Assembly: GCF_015207735.1 (NCBI RefSeq)
Contig: NZ_JADEWG010000016.1
Location: 1 to 64,000, forward strand
Direction: 5' to 3'
Origin: [Phormidium] sp. LEGE 05292
GTDB lineage: Bacteria > Cyanobacteriota > Cyanobacteriia > Cyanobacteriales > Aerosakkonemataceae
Length of the DNA: 64,000 nt
Position numbers and translations under genes: made by a program. The first letter of the stretch is position 1, and each line of letters starts with the position of its first letter. This document shows, piece by piece, positions 8,324 through 16,996 of this stretch. Below the pieces are notes generated by a model, which saw nothing but the letters and a program-made list of their open reading frames with translations, did not search any database and was not told the origin of the DNA.

Positions 8324-9370
8324 TCAAATTGTTAAACTCACCAAACTTAACAATTTGTGCCAATTTTCGCCTAACCAAGCAGTAGTATTAGTCAGGTGTG
8401 GTCGAAGTTTTGCAATTACAGAAGCAAACCCTTCTGCTTTCTGGGCATACTTTAAAGCTCGTTCTAAGGCATTACCCACCTCATCTTTATCTGGCTGTGG
8501 CTTCTTTAACTCATCTTGAGCATCTTCAAAGGCATTGTCAATTTTACGACGGTCTGAGCTTTCTAACTTCGCCACTATCTCACGTAAGGCGTTGAGTTCT
8601 GTTTCTATGTTGACGCTTGCAGGTGCGGGTAAACTAACGGATTGAAAATTAATGTTTGCAGTGTTGCTGTCTCCTGTTTGAATTGCGCCACCAAAATCAC
8701 GCCCAATAGAACCAATAGAAACTGCGCGGTTTTGTGCGCCTTTATTATCATTACTCATATTATTATCGTTGTTAGATTTTACTGGATTTGTCGGCTGTTC
8801 TGTCTGATAACGCCGCCGCCTAAATTTAATTTCTGGGGTTAAATACTCTGGAATTGCCTGCAAATCAATAGAAGTACAACCCATTTGAAAACAATCTTCA
8901 TAATTCCTTCCAGCCCACAAAGCTGTATAAAATCCGATGCTAAAGTTAATCGCTGCCTTATCCCCAATTGCCTGATTCATTCCCACTACGCAATCAATAT
9001 ATTGGTGAATTGCGGTGGCTTGTTCTTTGCTATAGCAGGCGTTGAGTAAGACACACTCGACTTGTTCTTGAAACAAATCAAATAGCTTTGCTAAGGCTTG
9101 GGTACTTACAAGTTGCATCCGCCCAGAATTATCTTCCAAAACTAATCCATCAGTACCAGAACCATGTCCCGAAAAGTGAACAATTGTTGGTTGATGTTGA
9201 GACAGGAAGCGGGTTAAATCATCGACTCGTACCGCAGATTCGGTGATGATTTGAAATTCGTTTCGATTGGCAGATAGTTGCAGTGTATTTTTGATTTCCC
9301 GTACTTCTTCATCTAGGCGTAGATTACTTGTGTTTTTGGGGTTGGCGGAGAGGATGAGGATTTTTTTCAT
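8324..9370 (-). CDS. CHAT-domain caspase-like protein with putative amyloid-signalling motif
   Basis: 348 aa. Residues 1-175 form a compact CHAT (caspase HetF-associated with TPRs) domain. The start KKILILSANPKNTSNLRLD is characteristic. The probable catalytic pair is H69 in HFSGHG and C112 in NACYS. A polar linker (185-215, Asn-rich) leads to a glycine-rich segment at 218-242 containing AIQTGDSNTANI. The upstream nSTAND protein carries AIITGDSNTATI near its N terminus. Residues 255-348 are mostly helical and end AWLGENWHKLL; I do not recognise that region. CHAT proteases are known effectors in bacterial conflict and cell-death systems. The shared motif suggests activation by the nSTAND protein through amyloid templating. 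That is inference; the CHAT call itself is firm. Confidence 0.85.
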   Translation of the reverse strand: MKKILILSANPKNTSNLRLDEEVREIKNTLQLSANRNEFQIITESAVRVDDLTRFLSQHQPTIVHFSGHGSGTDGLVLEDNSGRMQLVSTQALAKLFDLFQEQVECVLLNACYSKEQATAIHQYIDCVVGMNQAIGDKAAINFSIGFYTALWAGRNYEDCFQMGCTSIDLQAIPEYLTPEIKFRRRRYQTEQPTNPVKSNNDNNMSNDNKGAQNRAVSIGSIGRDFGGAIQTGDSNTANINFQSVSLPAPASVNIETELNALREIVAKLESSDRRKIDNAFEDAQDELKKPQPDKDEVGNALERALKYAQKAEGFASVIAKLRPHLTNTTAWLGENWHKLLSLVSLTI

Positions 9371-9411
9371 GGTTTTATATGGAATATTTAAATGTTTGCT
9401 ATAGATGTTTG

Positions 9412-9780
9412 ATCCCCCCTAACCCCCCTTAATAAGGGGGGAACAAGATTCGATTTTCAGTCCCCCTTATCAAGGAGGGAATCTGCTTTAAAGTCCCCCT
9501 TGTTAAGGGGGATTTAGGGGGATCTCTTTGATTTATCCCCCCTAACCCCCTTTAATAAGGGGGGAACAAGATTCGGTTTTCAGTCCCCCTTATCAAGGAG
9601 GGAATCTGCTTTAAAGTCCCCCTTATTAAGGGGGATTTAGGGGGATCTCTTTGATTTATCCCCCCTAACCCCCTTTAATAAGGGGGGAACAAGATTCGGT
9701 TTTCAGTCCCCCTTATCAAGGAGGGAATCTGCTTTAAAGTCCCCCTTATTAAGGGGGATTTAGGGGGATCTCTTTTATTT
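9412..9780. repeat. Three tandem 123-bp copies of the GATCCCCC palindromic repeat
   Basis: Units begin at 9412, 9535 and 9658, so the period is exactly 123 bp, and copies 2 and 3 are almost identical. Each unit holds three potential C/G hairpins. The array fills the gap between the nSTAND stop codon and the CHAT start. Its last copy supplies the final bases and stop codon of the nSTAND gene. No spacers separate the units, so it is not a CRISPR array. Confidence 0.85.
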
Positions 9781-12700
9781 CGTCGGGGTGGGTTCAAACT
9801 TAGGAACACCATCGCAGAGGTGCCTGTCGCTCTCGCTGACTTGAGGATTACTCTCTAAATAACTGCGTACCAAATCGCAATTACGCCTCAGTAAAGGGTC
9901 TAACTCCAATTCTGGAAGATTCCAGAGTTTGATCGTCTTGTCATCACTACCAGAAGCCAATGTCTTGCCGTCGGGGCTAAAACTGACGCTATTGACAGAG
10001 TTACTATGCCCTTTGAGGGTGCGGATTTCCCTTCCGGTGCCTAGATTCCAGAGTTTGATCGTCTTGTCATCACTACCAGAAGCCAATGTCTTGCCGTCGG
10101 GGTTAAAACTGACGCTAATGACAGAGTTACTATGCCCTTTGAGGGTGCGGATTTCCCTTCCGGTGCCTAGATTCCAGAGTTTGATCGTGCCGTCATCACT
10201 GCCAGAAGCTAATGTCTTGCCGTCGGGGCTAAAACTGACGCTAATAACAGAGTTACTGTGCCCTTTGAGGGTGCGGATTTCCCTTCCGGTGCCTAGATTC
10301 CAGAGTTTGATCGTCTTGTCATCACTACCAGAAGCCAATGTCTTGCCGTCGGGGCTAAAACTGACGCTAATAACAGAGTTACTATGACCTTTGAGGGTGC
10401 GAATTTCCCTTCCGGTGCCTAGATTCCAGAGTTTGATCGTCTTGTCATCACTACCAGAAGCCAATGTCTTGCCGTCGGGGCTAAAACTGACGCTATAAAC
10501 AGGGTTACTATGCCCCATGAGGGTGCAGATTTCCCTTCCGGTGCCTAGATTCCAGAGTTTGATCGTGCCGTCAAAACTACCAGAAGCCAATGTCTTGCCG
10601 TCGGGGCTAAAACTGACGCTAATAACAGAGTTACTATGCCCCATGAGGGTGCGAATTTCCCTTCCGGTGCCTAGATTCCAGAGTTTGATCGTCTTGTCAT
10701 CACTACCAGAAGCCAATGTCTTGCCGTCGGGGCTAAAACTGACGCTATAAACAGGGTTACTATGCCCCATGAGGGTGCAGATTTCCCTTCCGGTGCCTAG
10801 ATTCCAGAGTTTGATCGTGCCGTCAAAACTACCAGAAGCCAATGTCTTGCCGTCGGGGCTAAAACTGACGCTAATAACAGAGTTACTATGCCCCATGAGG
10901 GTGCGAATTTCCCTTCCGGTGCCTAGATTCCAGAGTTTGATCGTCTTGTCATCACTACCAGAAGCCAATGTCTTGCCGTCGGGGCTAAAACTGACGCTAT
11001 AAACAGGGTTACTATGCCCCATGAGGGTGCAGATTTCCCTTCCGGTGCCTAGATTCCAGAGTTTGATCGTGCCGTCAAAACTACCAGAAGCCAATGTCTT
11101 GCCGTCGGGGCTAAAACTGACGCTAATAACAGAGTTACTATGCCCCATGAGGGTGCGAATTTCCCTTCCGGTGCCTAGATTCCAGAGTTTGATCGTCTTG
11201 TCATCACTACCAGAAGCCAATGTCTTGCCGTCGGGGCTAAAACTGACGCTATAAACAGGGTTACTATGCCCCATGAGGGTGCGAATTTCCCTTCCGGTGC
11301 CTAGATTCCAGAGTTTGATCGTCTTGTCAACACTACCAGAAGCCAATGTCTTGCCGTCGGGGCTAAAACTGACGCTATAAACAGAGTTACTATGCCCCAT
11401 GAGGGTGCGAATTTCCCTTCCGGTGCCTAGATTCCAGAGTTTGATCGTCTTGTCAACACTACCAGAAGCCAATGTCTTGCCGTCGGGGCTAAAACTGACG
11501 CTATAAACAGAGTTACTATGCCCCATGAGGGTGCGAATTTCCCTTCCGGTGCCTAGATTCCAGAGTTTGATCGTCTTGTCAACACTACCAGAAGCCAATG
11601 TCTTGCCGTCGGGGCTAAAACTGACCCTCCAGACATAGCTATTATGCCCTTTGAGGGTGCGAATTTCCCTTCCGGTGCCTAGATTCCAGAGTTTGATCGT
11701 CTTGTCAGCACTACCAGAAGCCAATGTCTTGCCGTCGGGGCTAAAACTGACGCTAATGACAGGGTTACTATGCCTCTTGAGGGTGCGGATTTCCCTTCCG
11801 GTGGCTAGATTCCAGAGTTTGATCGTCTTGTCATCACTACCAGAAGCCAATGTATTACCGTCGGGGCTAAAACTGACGCTATAGACATAGCTATTATGCC
11901 CTTTGAGGGTGCGGATTTCCCTTCCGGTGGCTAGATTCCAGAGTTTGATCGTGCCGTCAAAACTACCAGAAGCCAATGTCTTGCCGTCGGGGCTAAAACT
12001 GACGCTATTGACAGAGTTACTATGCCCTACCAAACTGTTGCGTTCTCTTCCTTGAGCAACACCTTCCAGCAAGGCATTCATCACTTCTGGGTTGGTTGTG
12101 TGTTGGCTTTGCAGAATTTTTCTGGCATTGATCGCTGCCACAAAAGCATCTAAATCTTTTCCTTCATTAAATAAGGACTGGGAATAGCGACCCAGAGATT
12201 CAGCTTGATTGAGTTCCGATTGATTCTTCTGATTCCACGCCATCAAACCCAATCCTGTACTAATCACCACCGCTACCACTGAACCCGCTGCAATTCCCCA
12301 GGCGGTTCTGATTTCCCGCTTCCGGCGGGCTGCTTCGACTTGTTTGAGGCGATTTCCTTCTTCGATACTCTGCTCAATAAATTCTTGCTCATCAATTAAG
12401 TCTTCCGGGCGTTGCTTCAGTTGTTCTTCTGCTTCTGCTAATGCTGCACCACGCAACAATGAACCCGAATCTCGATTCGTTGCTTCCCATTGTCCCTTTG
12501 CTGCCCGTAATCGTTCTTGCCAAGCTCGAAAAACGCGGTCTGTATTCATCCATTCTCGCAGTTCTCCCCAATTGCGAATCAGAGCTTCATGGACTACCTC
12601 TACTGTTTCTTGGCTGGTAGCGTTGCGACTTGTCACTACTAACCGAGCATCAGCCAATTGTTTTACCAAAGACCAGCTTTGCTCTCCCAATTCTGCTTTC

Positions 12701-13830
12701 ATCGCTATGCGTCTGGTATCTTCTACTCCCTCCCCTGGACGCACCAACTGAATAAAAATGCGCCGGACTTTTTCCTTCTCCTCATCTGTCAAGTTGCAAT
12801 ATTTCTCATCAGCATGGCGAGCTAATGCACCTTCTACTTGACCAATTTCTTCATAGATTTCGTGAGTTAATTGTTTACCCGTGCGCTTGTTCCACAACTC
12901 CGTTAATGCAAACTCTAGCAAAGGTAAATTTCCCGGTTGGTCTTCCACATCATCCAAAATGCGTTTTACCAGTCCATCTTGAAAAGTTACCCCCAACTTT
13001 TTCGCAGGTTTGACAATCACCTGGGAAAGTTCCTCACGGTTCATTGACCTAATTTTGATATCCGCATTGCGTAACACTTCCCCAAATTTAGGATAGGAGA
13101 GGGCATTTCCCAAAAAATCCGCCCTCATGGTTGCAACTAGCACCCTGGAAAATTGACTCTGAGAAGGGAAAGTTGGAAAGCTGGCTAATAAGATATCTAA
13201 AAAACTATGGCGAGTTTTCTGCTCCGCACACAAAGTATAAAGTTCTTCAAATTGGTCGGCAATCAACAACACCCGATGATTGGGATATTTCTGTTGAATT
13301 TTGGAGAAAACATCTTGAAGCAGAACGGAACCATTAACAAAAAATTCAGCTAACTGACGAGCTTGAGCCATTTGTTCGGTAGCATTTTTATCAGGCTCGT
13401 AAAGTGGAACCAGCGCCTCAGCCAAAGCATGAAAAGGTTCTGAACCTGGACGAAAGTGAGTAAATAACCAGTGATGTTCTTGTTGCAGTTTTGGCACTAA
13501 TCCCGCCAACACTACTGAAGATTTCCCACTTCCCGACGCACCCAATAAGAGGATAAAATTGCGGGTTTGAGTTGCCGCGAAAAGTTCTTCTACAAATACC
13601 TCGCGTCCAAAGAAATATTTGGCATCATCGGGCCCAAAGTGAAACAAACCGCGATAAGGACAGGGAAGATTTTCATCATCAGCAACAGTAGATTCAACAG
13701 GTACTACTGGTATATTTTCACGGTAATAGTAATTAGTGATGGTAATAGTAGCAGTGTTACTATCTCCAGTAATAATGGCACTGCTGTTAGCACTACCTTT
13801 AAGTTTGGCGCTGCGGTCTTCGTCTCCCAT
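9775..13830 (-). CDS. nSTAND NTPase with 17 WD40 repeats (NLR-like)
   Basis: 1351 aa. A short N-terminal segment (residues 11-32) contains AIITGDSNTATI. An nSTAND1-type NTPase follows (about 57-480): CPYRGLFHFGPDDAKYFFGR, P-loop GASGSGKSS (97-105) and Walker B LLIADQFEELY (about 188-198). One membrane-spanning helix is predicted near 509-531. Seventeen WD40 units of 42 residues fill 601-1315, followed by the tail VSESDRHLCDG. Such STAND proteins bind a ligand through their repeat domain and oligomerise to switch on an effector. With the CHAT protein downstream on the same strand, this looks like an NLR/effector pair. The start is taken as the ATG at 13830. A duplicated copy of the start region lies just upstream out of frame. 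The WD40 DNA is strongly homogenised. Confidence 0.9.
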   Translation of the reverse strand: MGDEDRSAKLKGSANSSAIITGDSNTATITITNYYYRENIPVVPVESTVADDENLPCPYRGLFHFGPDDAKYFFGREVFVEELFAATQTRNFILLLGASGSGKSSVVLAGLVPKLQQEHHWLFTHFRPGSEPFHALAEALVPLYEPDKNATEQMAQARQLAEFFVNGSVLLQDVFSKIQQKYPNHRVLLIADQFEELYTLCAEQKTRHSFLDILLASFPTFPSQSQFSRVLVATMRADFLGNALSYPKFGEVLRNADIKIRSMNREELSQVIVKPAKKLGVTFQDGLVKRILDDVEDQPGNLPLLEFALTELWNKRTGKQLTHEIYEEIGQVEGALARHADEKYCNLTDEEKEKVRRIFIQLVRPGEGVEDTRRIAMKAELGEQSWSLVKQLADARLVVTSRNATSQETVEVVHEALIRNWGELREWMNTDRVFRAWQERLRAAKGQWEATNRDSGSLLRGAALAEAEEQLKQRPEDLIDEQEFIEQSIEEGNRLKQVEAARRKREIRTAWGIAAGSVVAVVISTGLGLMAWNQKNQSELNQAESLGRYSQSLFNEGKDLDAFVAAINARKILQSQHTTNPEVMNALLEGVAQGRERNSLVGHSNSVNSVSFSPDGKTLASGSFDGTIKLWNLATGREIRTLKGHNSYVYSVSFSPDGNTLASGSDDKTIKLWNLATGREIRTLKRHSNPVISVSFSPDGKTLASGSADKTIKLWNLGTGREIRTLKGHNSYVWRVSFSPDGKTLASGSVDKTIKLWNLGTGREIRTLMGHSNSVYSVSFSPDGKTLASGSVDKTIKLWNLGTGREIRTLMGHSNSVYSVSFSPDGKTLASGSVDKTIKLWNLGTGREIRTLMGHSNPVYSVSFSPDGKTLASGSDDKTIKLWNLGTGREIRTLMGHSNSVISVSFSPDGKTLASGSFDGTIKLWNLGTGREICTLMGHSNPVYSVSFSPDGKTLASGSDDKTIKLWNLGTGREIRTLMGHSNSVISVSFSPDGKTLASGSFDGTIKLWNLGTGREICTLMGHSNPVYSVSFSPDGKTLASGSDDKTIKLWNLGTGREIRTLMGHSNSVISVSFSPDGKTLASGSFDGTIKLWNLGTGREICTLMGHSNPVYSVSFSPDGKTLASGSDDKTIKLWNLGTGREIRTLKGHSNSVISVSFSPDGKTLASGSDDKTIKLWNLGTGREIRTLKGHSNSVISVSFSPDGKTLASGSDDGTIKLWNLGTGREIRTLKGHSNSVISVSFNPDGKTLASGSDDKTIKLWNLGTGREIRTLKGHSNSVNSVSFSPDGKTLASGSDDKTIKLWNLPELELDPLLRRNCDLVRSYLESNPQVSESDRHLCDGVPKFEPTPTK
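9922..12030 (-). repeat. Tandem 126-bp WD40-encoding DNA repeats with a 252-bp higher-order unit
   Basis: Seventeen 126-bp units lie in tandem. Between about 10500 and 11270 a two-blade (252-bp) unit is repeated three times almost without change: the same marker sequence starts at 10517, 10769 and 11021. The pattern indicates recent unequal exchange or slippage. Confidence 0.9.
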
Positions 13831-13922
13831 CGGACCCTCACTGCTATATTCAACAGCAAAACCAAATGGTCTTCGTCTCCCATTGCACCCCCGCTCATAT
13901 TATATTTTGCAGCGAAACCAAA
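13817..13922. repeat. 53-bp direct duplication at the start of the nSTAND gene
   Basis: The segments 13817-13868 and 13870-13922 align, both beginning TCTTCGTCTCCCAT on the plus strand. On the minus strand both copies encode an FGFA...GPMGDED-like stretch, but 53 is not a multiple of 3, so the outer copy is out of frame with the gene. Confidence 0.75.
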
Positions 13923-13925
13923 TTC

Positions 13926-14849
13926 TTATTTTTTAATATTTTCTACAAAATTTCCAGTCTTATCAATATATCCCGTTTTATCACCGAGTCTCACTTCTGC
14001 TAACCCTCCAGAAAAACTGGCAGCAACATCAAACTGTGGTGGAATAACAAATTTTCCAGTTTTATCTATGTAACCATTTTTATTATTAATAGATACTCTG
14101 GCTAAACCTTCAGAAAATGAATCTGCACAGGCAAACTGTGGAGTAATGACAATTTTCCCTGTTCTATCCATATAGCCATATTTGCCACTATTAGGAATAT
14201 CGGGGTTTTCATCAATTATTACTTGTACCAACCCTTCGGAAAAGGTAAAAGCATGAGCTAAATTGATGGGAATAACTACTTTTCCACTGGGGTCAATATA
14301 ACCATATTTTCTATTAGTCTTTTGACTGTTAGCAGACTTATCATCTAATCCTACTAATCCCAACCCTTCAGAAAAATGTTTTGCTTCATCATATTGAGGA
14401 GGAATTACTACATTTCCTGTTTTGTCGATGTAACCCCACTTATTGCCAATTTTAACTGCTGCTAATCCTTCGTTAAATTCTAAGGCATCATCAAATTTTA
14501 AAGCAATAACTATTTGACCTGTTTCTGCGACATAGCCATATTTGTTTTTAATTCTTACCATGCCTAAACCATCAGAAAATTTCCTGGCTTCGTCAAATTG
14601 AGGAGAAATGATTATTTTACCAGTGTGATCGGCATAACCATATTTATCATTTTCTTGGATGGGAACTAAAGCACTATTATTTTGATTATTACCGTTTTGA
14701 GGAGTGGGAATAACTGATGGTTCTGGTTTGGCTTCTTGGGTCATATTATGAGTATCTGAAGCCAGTGCTGATGGGAATTTATAGCTAACTGTGCTGAAGC
14801 ACGCAGCTAAAAGAGTTAATAGAAAAATTTTATTTAAATTACGCTTCAT
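13926..14849 (-). CDS. Exported WG-repeat protein
   Basis: 307 aa. The N-terminal signal (residues about 8-30, ending SALAS) is followed by a Pro/Asn/Gln-rich linker. Six full WG (tryptophan-glycine/KWG-type) beta repeats and a partial seventh follow. Each begins KYGY(I/A/M)D.TGK and continues with a VI.PQFD..., FSEGL.. pattern (for example KYGYMDRTGKIVITPQFA). WG repeats occur in bacterial surface and signalling proteins and are thought to bind proteins or ligands; no enzymatic function is implied. There is no lipobox, unlike the two genes upstream. It ends 95 bp before the nSTAND start on the same strand, so joint transcription is possible. Confidence 0.85.
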   Translation of the reverse strand: MKRNLNKIFLLTLLAACFSTVSYKFPSALASDTHNMTQEAKPEPSVIPTPQNGNNQNNSALVPIQENDKYGYADHTGKIIISPQFDEARKFSDGLGMVRIKNKYGYVAETGQIVIALKFDDALEFNEGLAAVKIGNKWGYIDKTGNVVIPPQYDEAKHFSEGLGLVGLDDKSANSQKTNRKYGYIDPSGKVVIPINLAHAFTFSEGLVQVIIDENPDIPNSGKYGYMDRTGKIVITPQFACADSFSEGLARVSINNKNGYIDKTGKFVIPPQFDVAASFSGGLAEVRLGDKTGYIDKTGNFVENIKK

Positions 14850-14996
14850 TTTAATACACCTAAGTTACTTTAATATGATTATAGTTTAGTCGATCGCAGA
14901 TAATTGTCAATATTTCAATATCTAGGTGTTTAAATTGACAAAAAATGGTGGATAAATTGCCGCTTATAGTGAGTTTTTAGTATTAAAAGTAACTGC

Positions 14997-15611
14997 TCAT
15001 TCTGTAGGGTTCCAAATAAATTTTCCGGTTTTATCAATGTAACCCCACTTCGAGCCAACTTTGACAGATGCTAATCCTTGTAAAAAATTTTGCGAGTCTT
15101 CAAACTGTGGTGCAATGACTATTTCTCCTACTTTATTGATATAACCCCATTTTTCACCAATTTTTACTTCTGCCATGCCTTCGGAGAAGTCTTCCGCATC
15201 ATCAAACTGAGGTGAAATAATCATCTGTCCTGTGCGATCGAGAAAACCCATTTTTCCATTAGACATTACTCCTGCTAGTCCTTCTGAAAAGTCATCAGCG
15301 TCATCAAATTGTGCTGCAATAACTGTTTTTCCTGTGCTATCAATATAACCAAACTTATCGCCAACTTTTACTTTCGCCATTCCTTCTGAGAAATCAAAAG
15401 CTTCATCAAATTGAGCAGTAATAACTATTTTACCTGATTGGTCAATATAGCCATATTTGCCATTTTGTTTGACCAGAAAGAGTTTATTGATTGTTTGATT
15501 TTGCTGACTTACGCTAGTTGATGCTTGGGTTTGTTCTAGAGGGCGACAAGATACCAAACCTAAAATACTTAAGTAAAGGAAAAAAGGTATAAATTTGTGA
15601 AGTTTGCTCAT
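14997..15611 (-). CDS. WG-repeat lipoprotein
   Basis: 204 aa. A type II signal peptide ends in the lipobox LVSC (about residues 19-22), so the mature protein should be anchored to a membrane by its N-terminal cysteine. Four complete WG repeats (KYGYIDQSGKIVI..., KFGYIDSTGK..., KMGFLDRTGQ..., KWGYINKVGE...) and a terminal KWGYIDKTGKFIWNPTE cap make up the rest. That cap is nearly identical to the one in the next gene upstream (15680-16747), so the two are recent paralogues. Repeat number differs among the three neighbours (6, 4 and 8), as expected when repeats are gained and lost. Function unknown. Confidence 0.85.
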   Translation of the reverse strand: MSKLHKFIPFFLYLSILGLVSCRPLEQTQASTSVSQQNQTINKLFLVKQNGKYGYIDQSGKIVITAQFDEAFDFSEGMAKVKVGDKFGYIDSTGKTVIAAQFDDADDFSEGLAGVMSNGKMGFLDRTGQMIISPQFDDAEDFSEGMAEVKIGEKWGYINKVGEIVIAPQFEDSQNFLQGLASVKVGSKWGYIDKTGKFIWNPTE

Positions 15612-15679
15612 AGGTAAACTGAGTTTTTGTCGCCATTTTGTTCTTTATGTTTATACCACAACTAAGTGTAAATTAGTAA

Positions 15680-16747
15680 TTATTTCGTTGGATTCCAAAC
15701 AAATTTACCTGTTTTATCGATATAACCGATTTTCCCATCCTTGCTTCCTACTGCTGCGAGTCCATCAGAAAAACTATCTACTTCATCAAATTGAGGTTTG
15801 ATGACTATTTTTCCAGTTTTGTTAATAAATCCCCACTTGTTACCTATTCTAACTGTTGCCAATCCTTCGGAAAAAACATTAATTTCATCAAATATAGGTT
15901 TAATTACTACTAAGCCTTTTCTATTAGTAAATCCCCATTTATTACCAATTTTCACTGGTGCTAACCCTTCATAAAAAATGCTAGCTTCATCAAATATAGG
16001 CTTAATCACTACTTTCCCAGTTTTGTCAATAAATGCCCATTTTTTGCCAATCTTAACAGAGGCTAACCCTTCATAAAAAATGCTAGCTTCATCAAATATT
16101 GGTTTAATTACTACTTTGCCTGTTTTATCTATATGACCCCATTTTTTGCCAATTCTAACAGATGTTAGTCCTTCCGAAAAAATACTAACTTCATCATAAT
16201 TTGGCTTAATGACTACTTGACCTTTTGGGTTTATATAGCCCCATTTATTACCTATTTTGACAGATGCTAATCTTTCAGAAAAGCCTTCTACTTCAACAAA
16301 CTGAGCTTTAATGGCAATTTTTCCGGTGTCGTTAATATAACCCCATTTGGAACCAGTTTTAACAGCAGCTAAATTTTCTGAAAATATGCCTGCTTCCTCA
16401 AATTGAGGCTTGACAACGATTTTCCCTGTCTGATTAATATAACCCCATTTCGAGTTTATATTGACTGGTGCTAAACCTTCTGAAAAACTGAAAGCTAAAC
16501 CATATTCAGGTTGAATAATAACTTTTCCCGTGCGATCGATAAAGCCTTCTTTACCGTTTTTACTAATGAGAAAAAGTGATTTTTGTATTTGCTGATTTGG
16601 GTTTGTCTGTGATTTAGAACTAGATGCTTGAGCTTGCTGTTCAGTGGCGGCTAATTCATCAGGTTGTGTTTTTGGGCTACAGGATGTTAAACCCAAAAGG
16701 GCAAAACAAAGGAAAAGAAAAATTGATTGGTTAATTTTGTTGTTCAT
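15680..16747 (-). CDS. WG-repeat lipoprotein
   Basis: 355 aa. The signal peptide has the lipobox LTSC (about residues 20-23). After a Gln/Ser-rich linker there are eight WG repeats plus a cap ending KFVWNPTK. Repeats 5 and 6 share the same IFDEASIFYEGLA core and appear to be a recent internal duplication. It is the first of three WG genes read head to tail on this strand, before the nSTAND/CHAT genes. Spacings are 68 bp to the next WG gene and 147 bp to the third. It is probably a periplasmic or surface-attached binding scaffold. No catalytic motif is seen. Confidence 0.85.
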   Translation of the reverse strand: MNNKINQSIFLFLCFALLGLTSCSPKTQPDELAATEQQAQASSSKSQTNPNQQIQKSLFLISKNGKEGFIDRTGKVIIQPEYGLAFSFSEGLAPVNINSKWGYINQTGKIVVKPQFEEAGIFSENLAAVKTGSKWGYINDTGKIAIKAQFVEVEGFSERLASVKIGNKWGYINPKGQVVIKPNYDEVSIFSEGLTSVRIGKKWGHIDKTGKVVIKPIFDEASIFYEGLASVKIGKKWAFIDKTGKVVIKPIFDEASIFYEGLAPVKIGNKWGFTNRKGLVVIKPIFDEINVFSEGLATVRIGNKWGFINKTGKIVIKPQFDEVDSFSDGLAAVGSKDGKIGYIDKTGKFVWNPTK

Positions 16748-16996
16748 TGTTAGAAGAAGTAAACTGCTGAAAAATGGCTTAAGTTACAGGTTTTGTATGG
16801 GTTTAAATTACTGGAAACTTGACCAAGATCAAGTTTAATAGCTGAAGTCTATTATGGATTTTCTTGGATGATTCTTTTTTAAGAATAAATTTGTTTATAC
16901 TCTTTGTTGATAATCAAGGAAGAACTTGTCCAAATGTGAGTGTTTTTACTATGTGCGATCGCTTACTTTTCATGTTAATACCGTAAAAGTTTCTCT

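Noticed and set aside
9412-9780. Possible CRISPR array
   Set aside because: Units are contiguous 123-bp copies without unique spacers, and belong to a palindromic repeat family seen at many other sites.
9929-11884. Series of plus-strand open frames (including three identical 77-codon ones at 10517, 10769 and 11021)
   Set aside because: They are the antisense of the tandem WD40 units; the repeated frame simply follows the 126/252-bp period. No start signals, and the minus strand is clearly coding.
13704-13898. 64-codon minus-strand frame MSGGAMGDEDH...
   Set aside because: It arises from the out-of-frame duplicated start of the nSTAND gene and becomes hydrophobic nonsense within the real gene; treated as a duplication scar.
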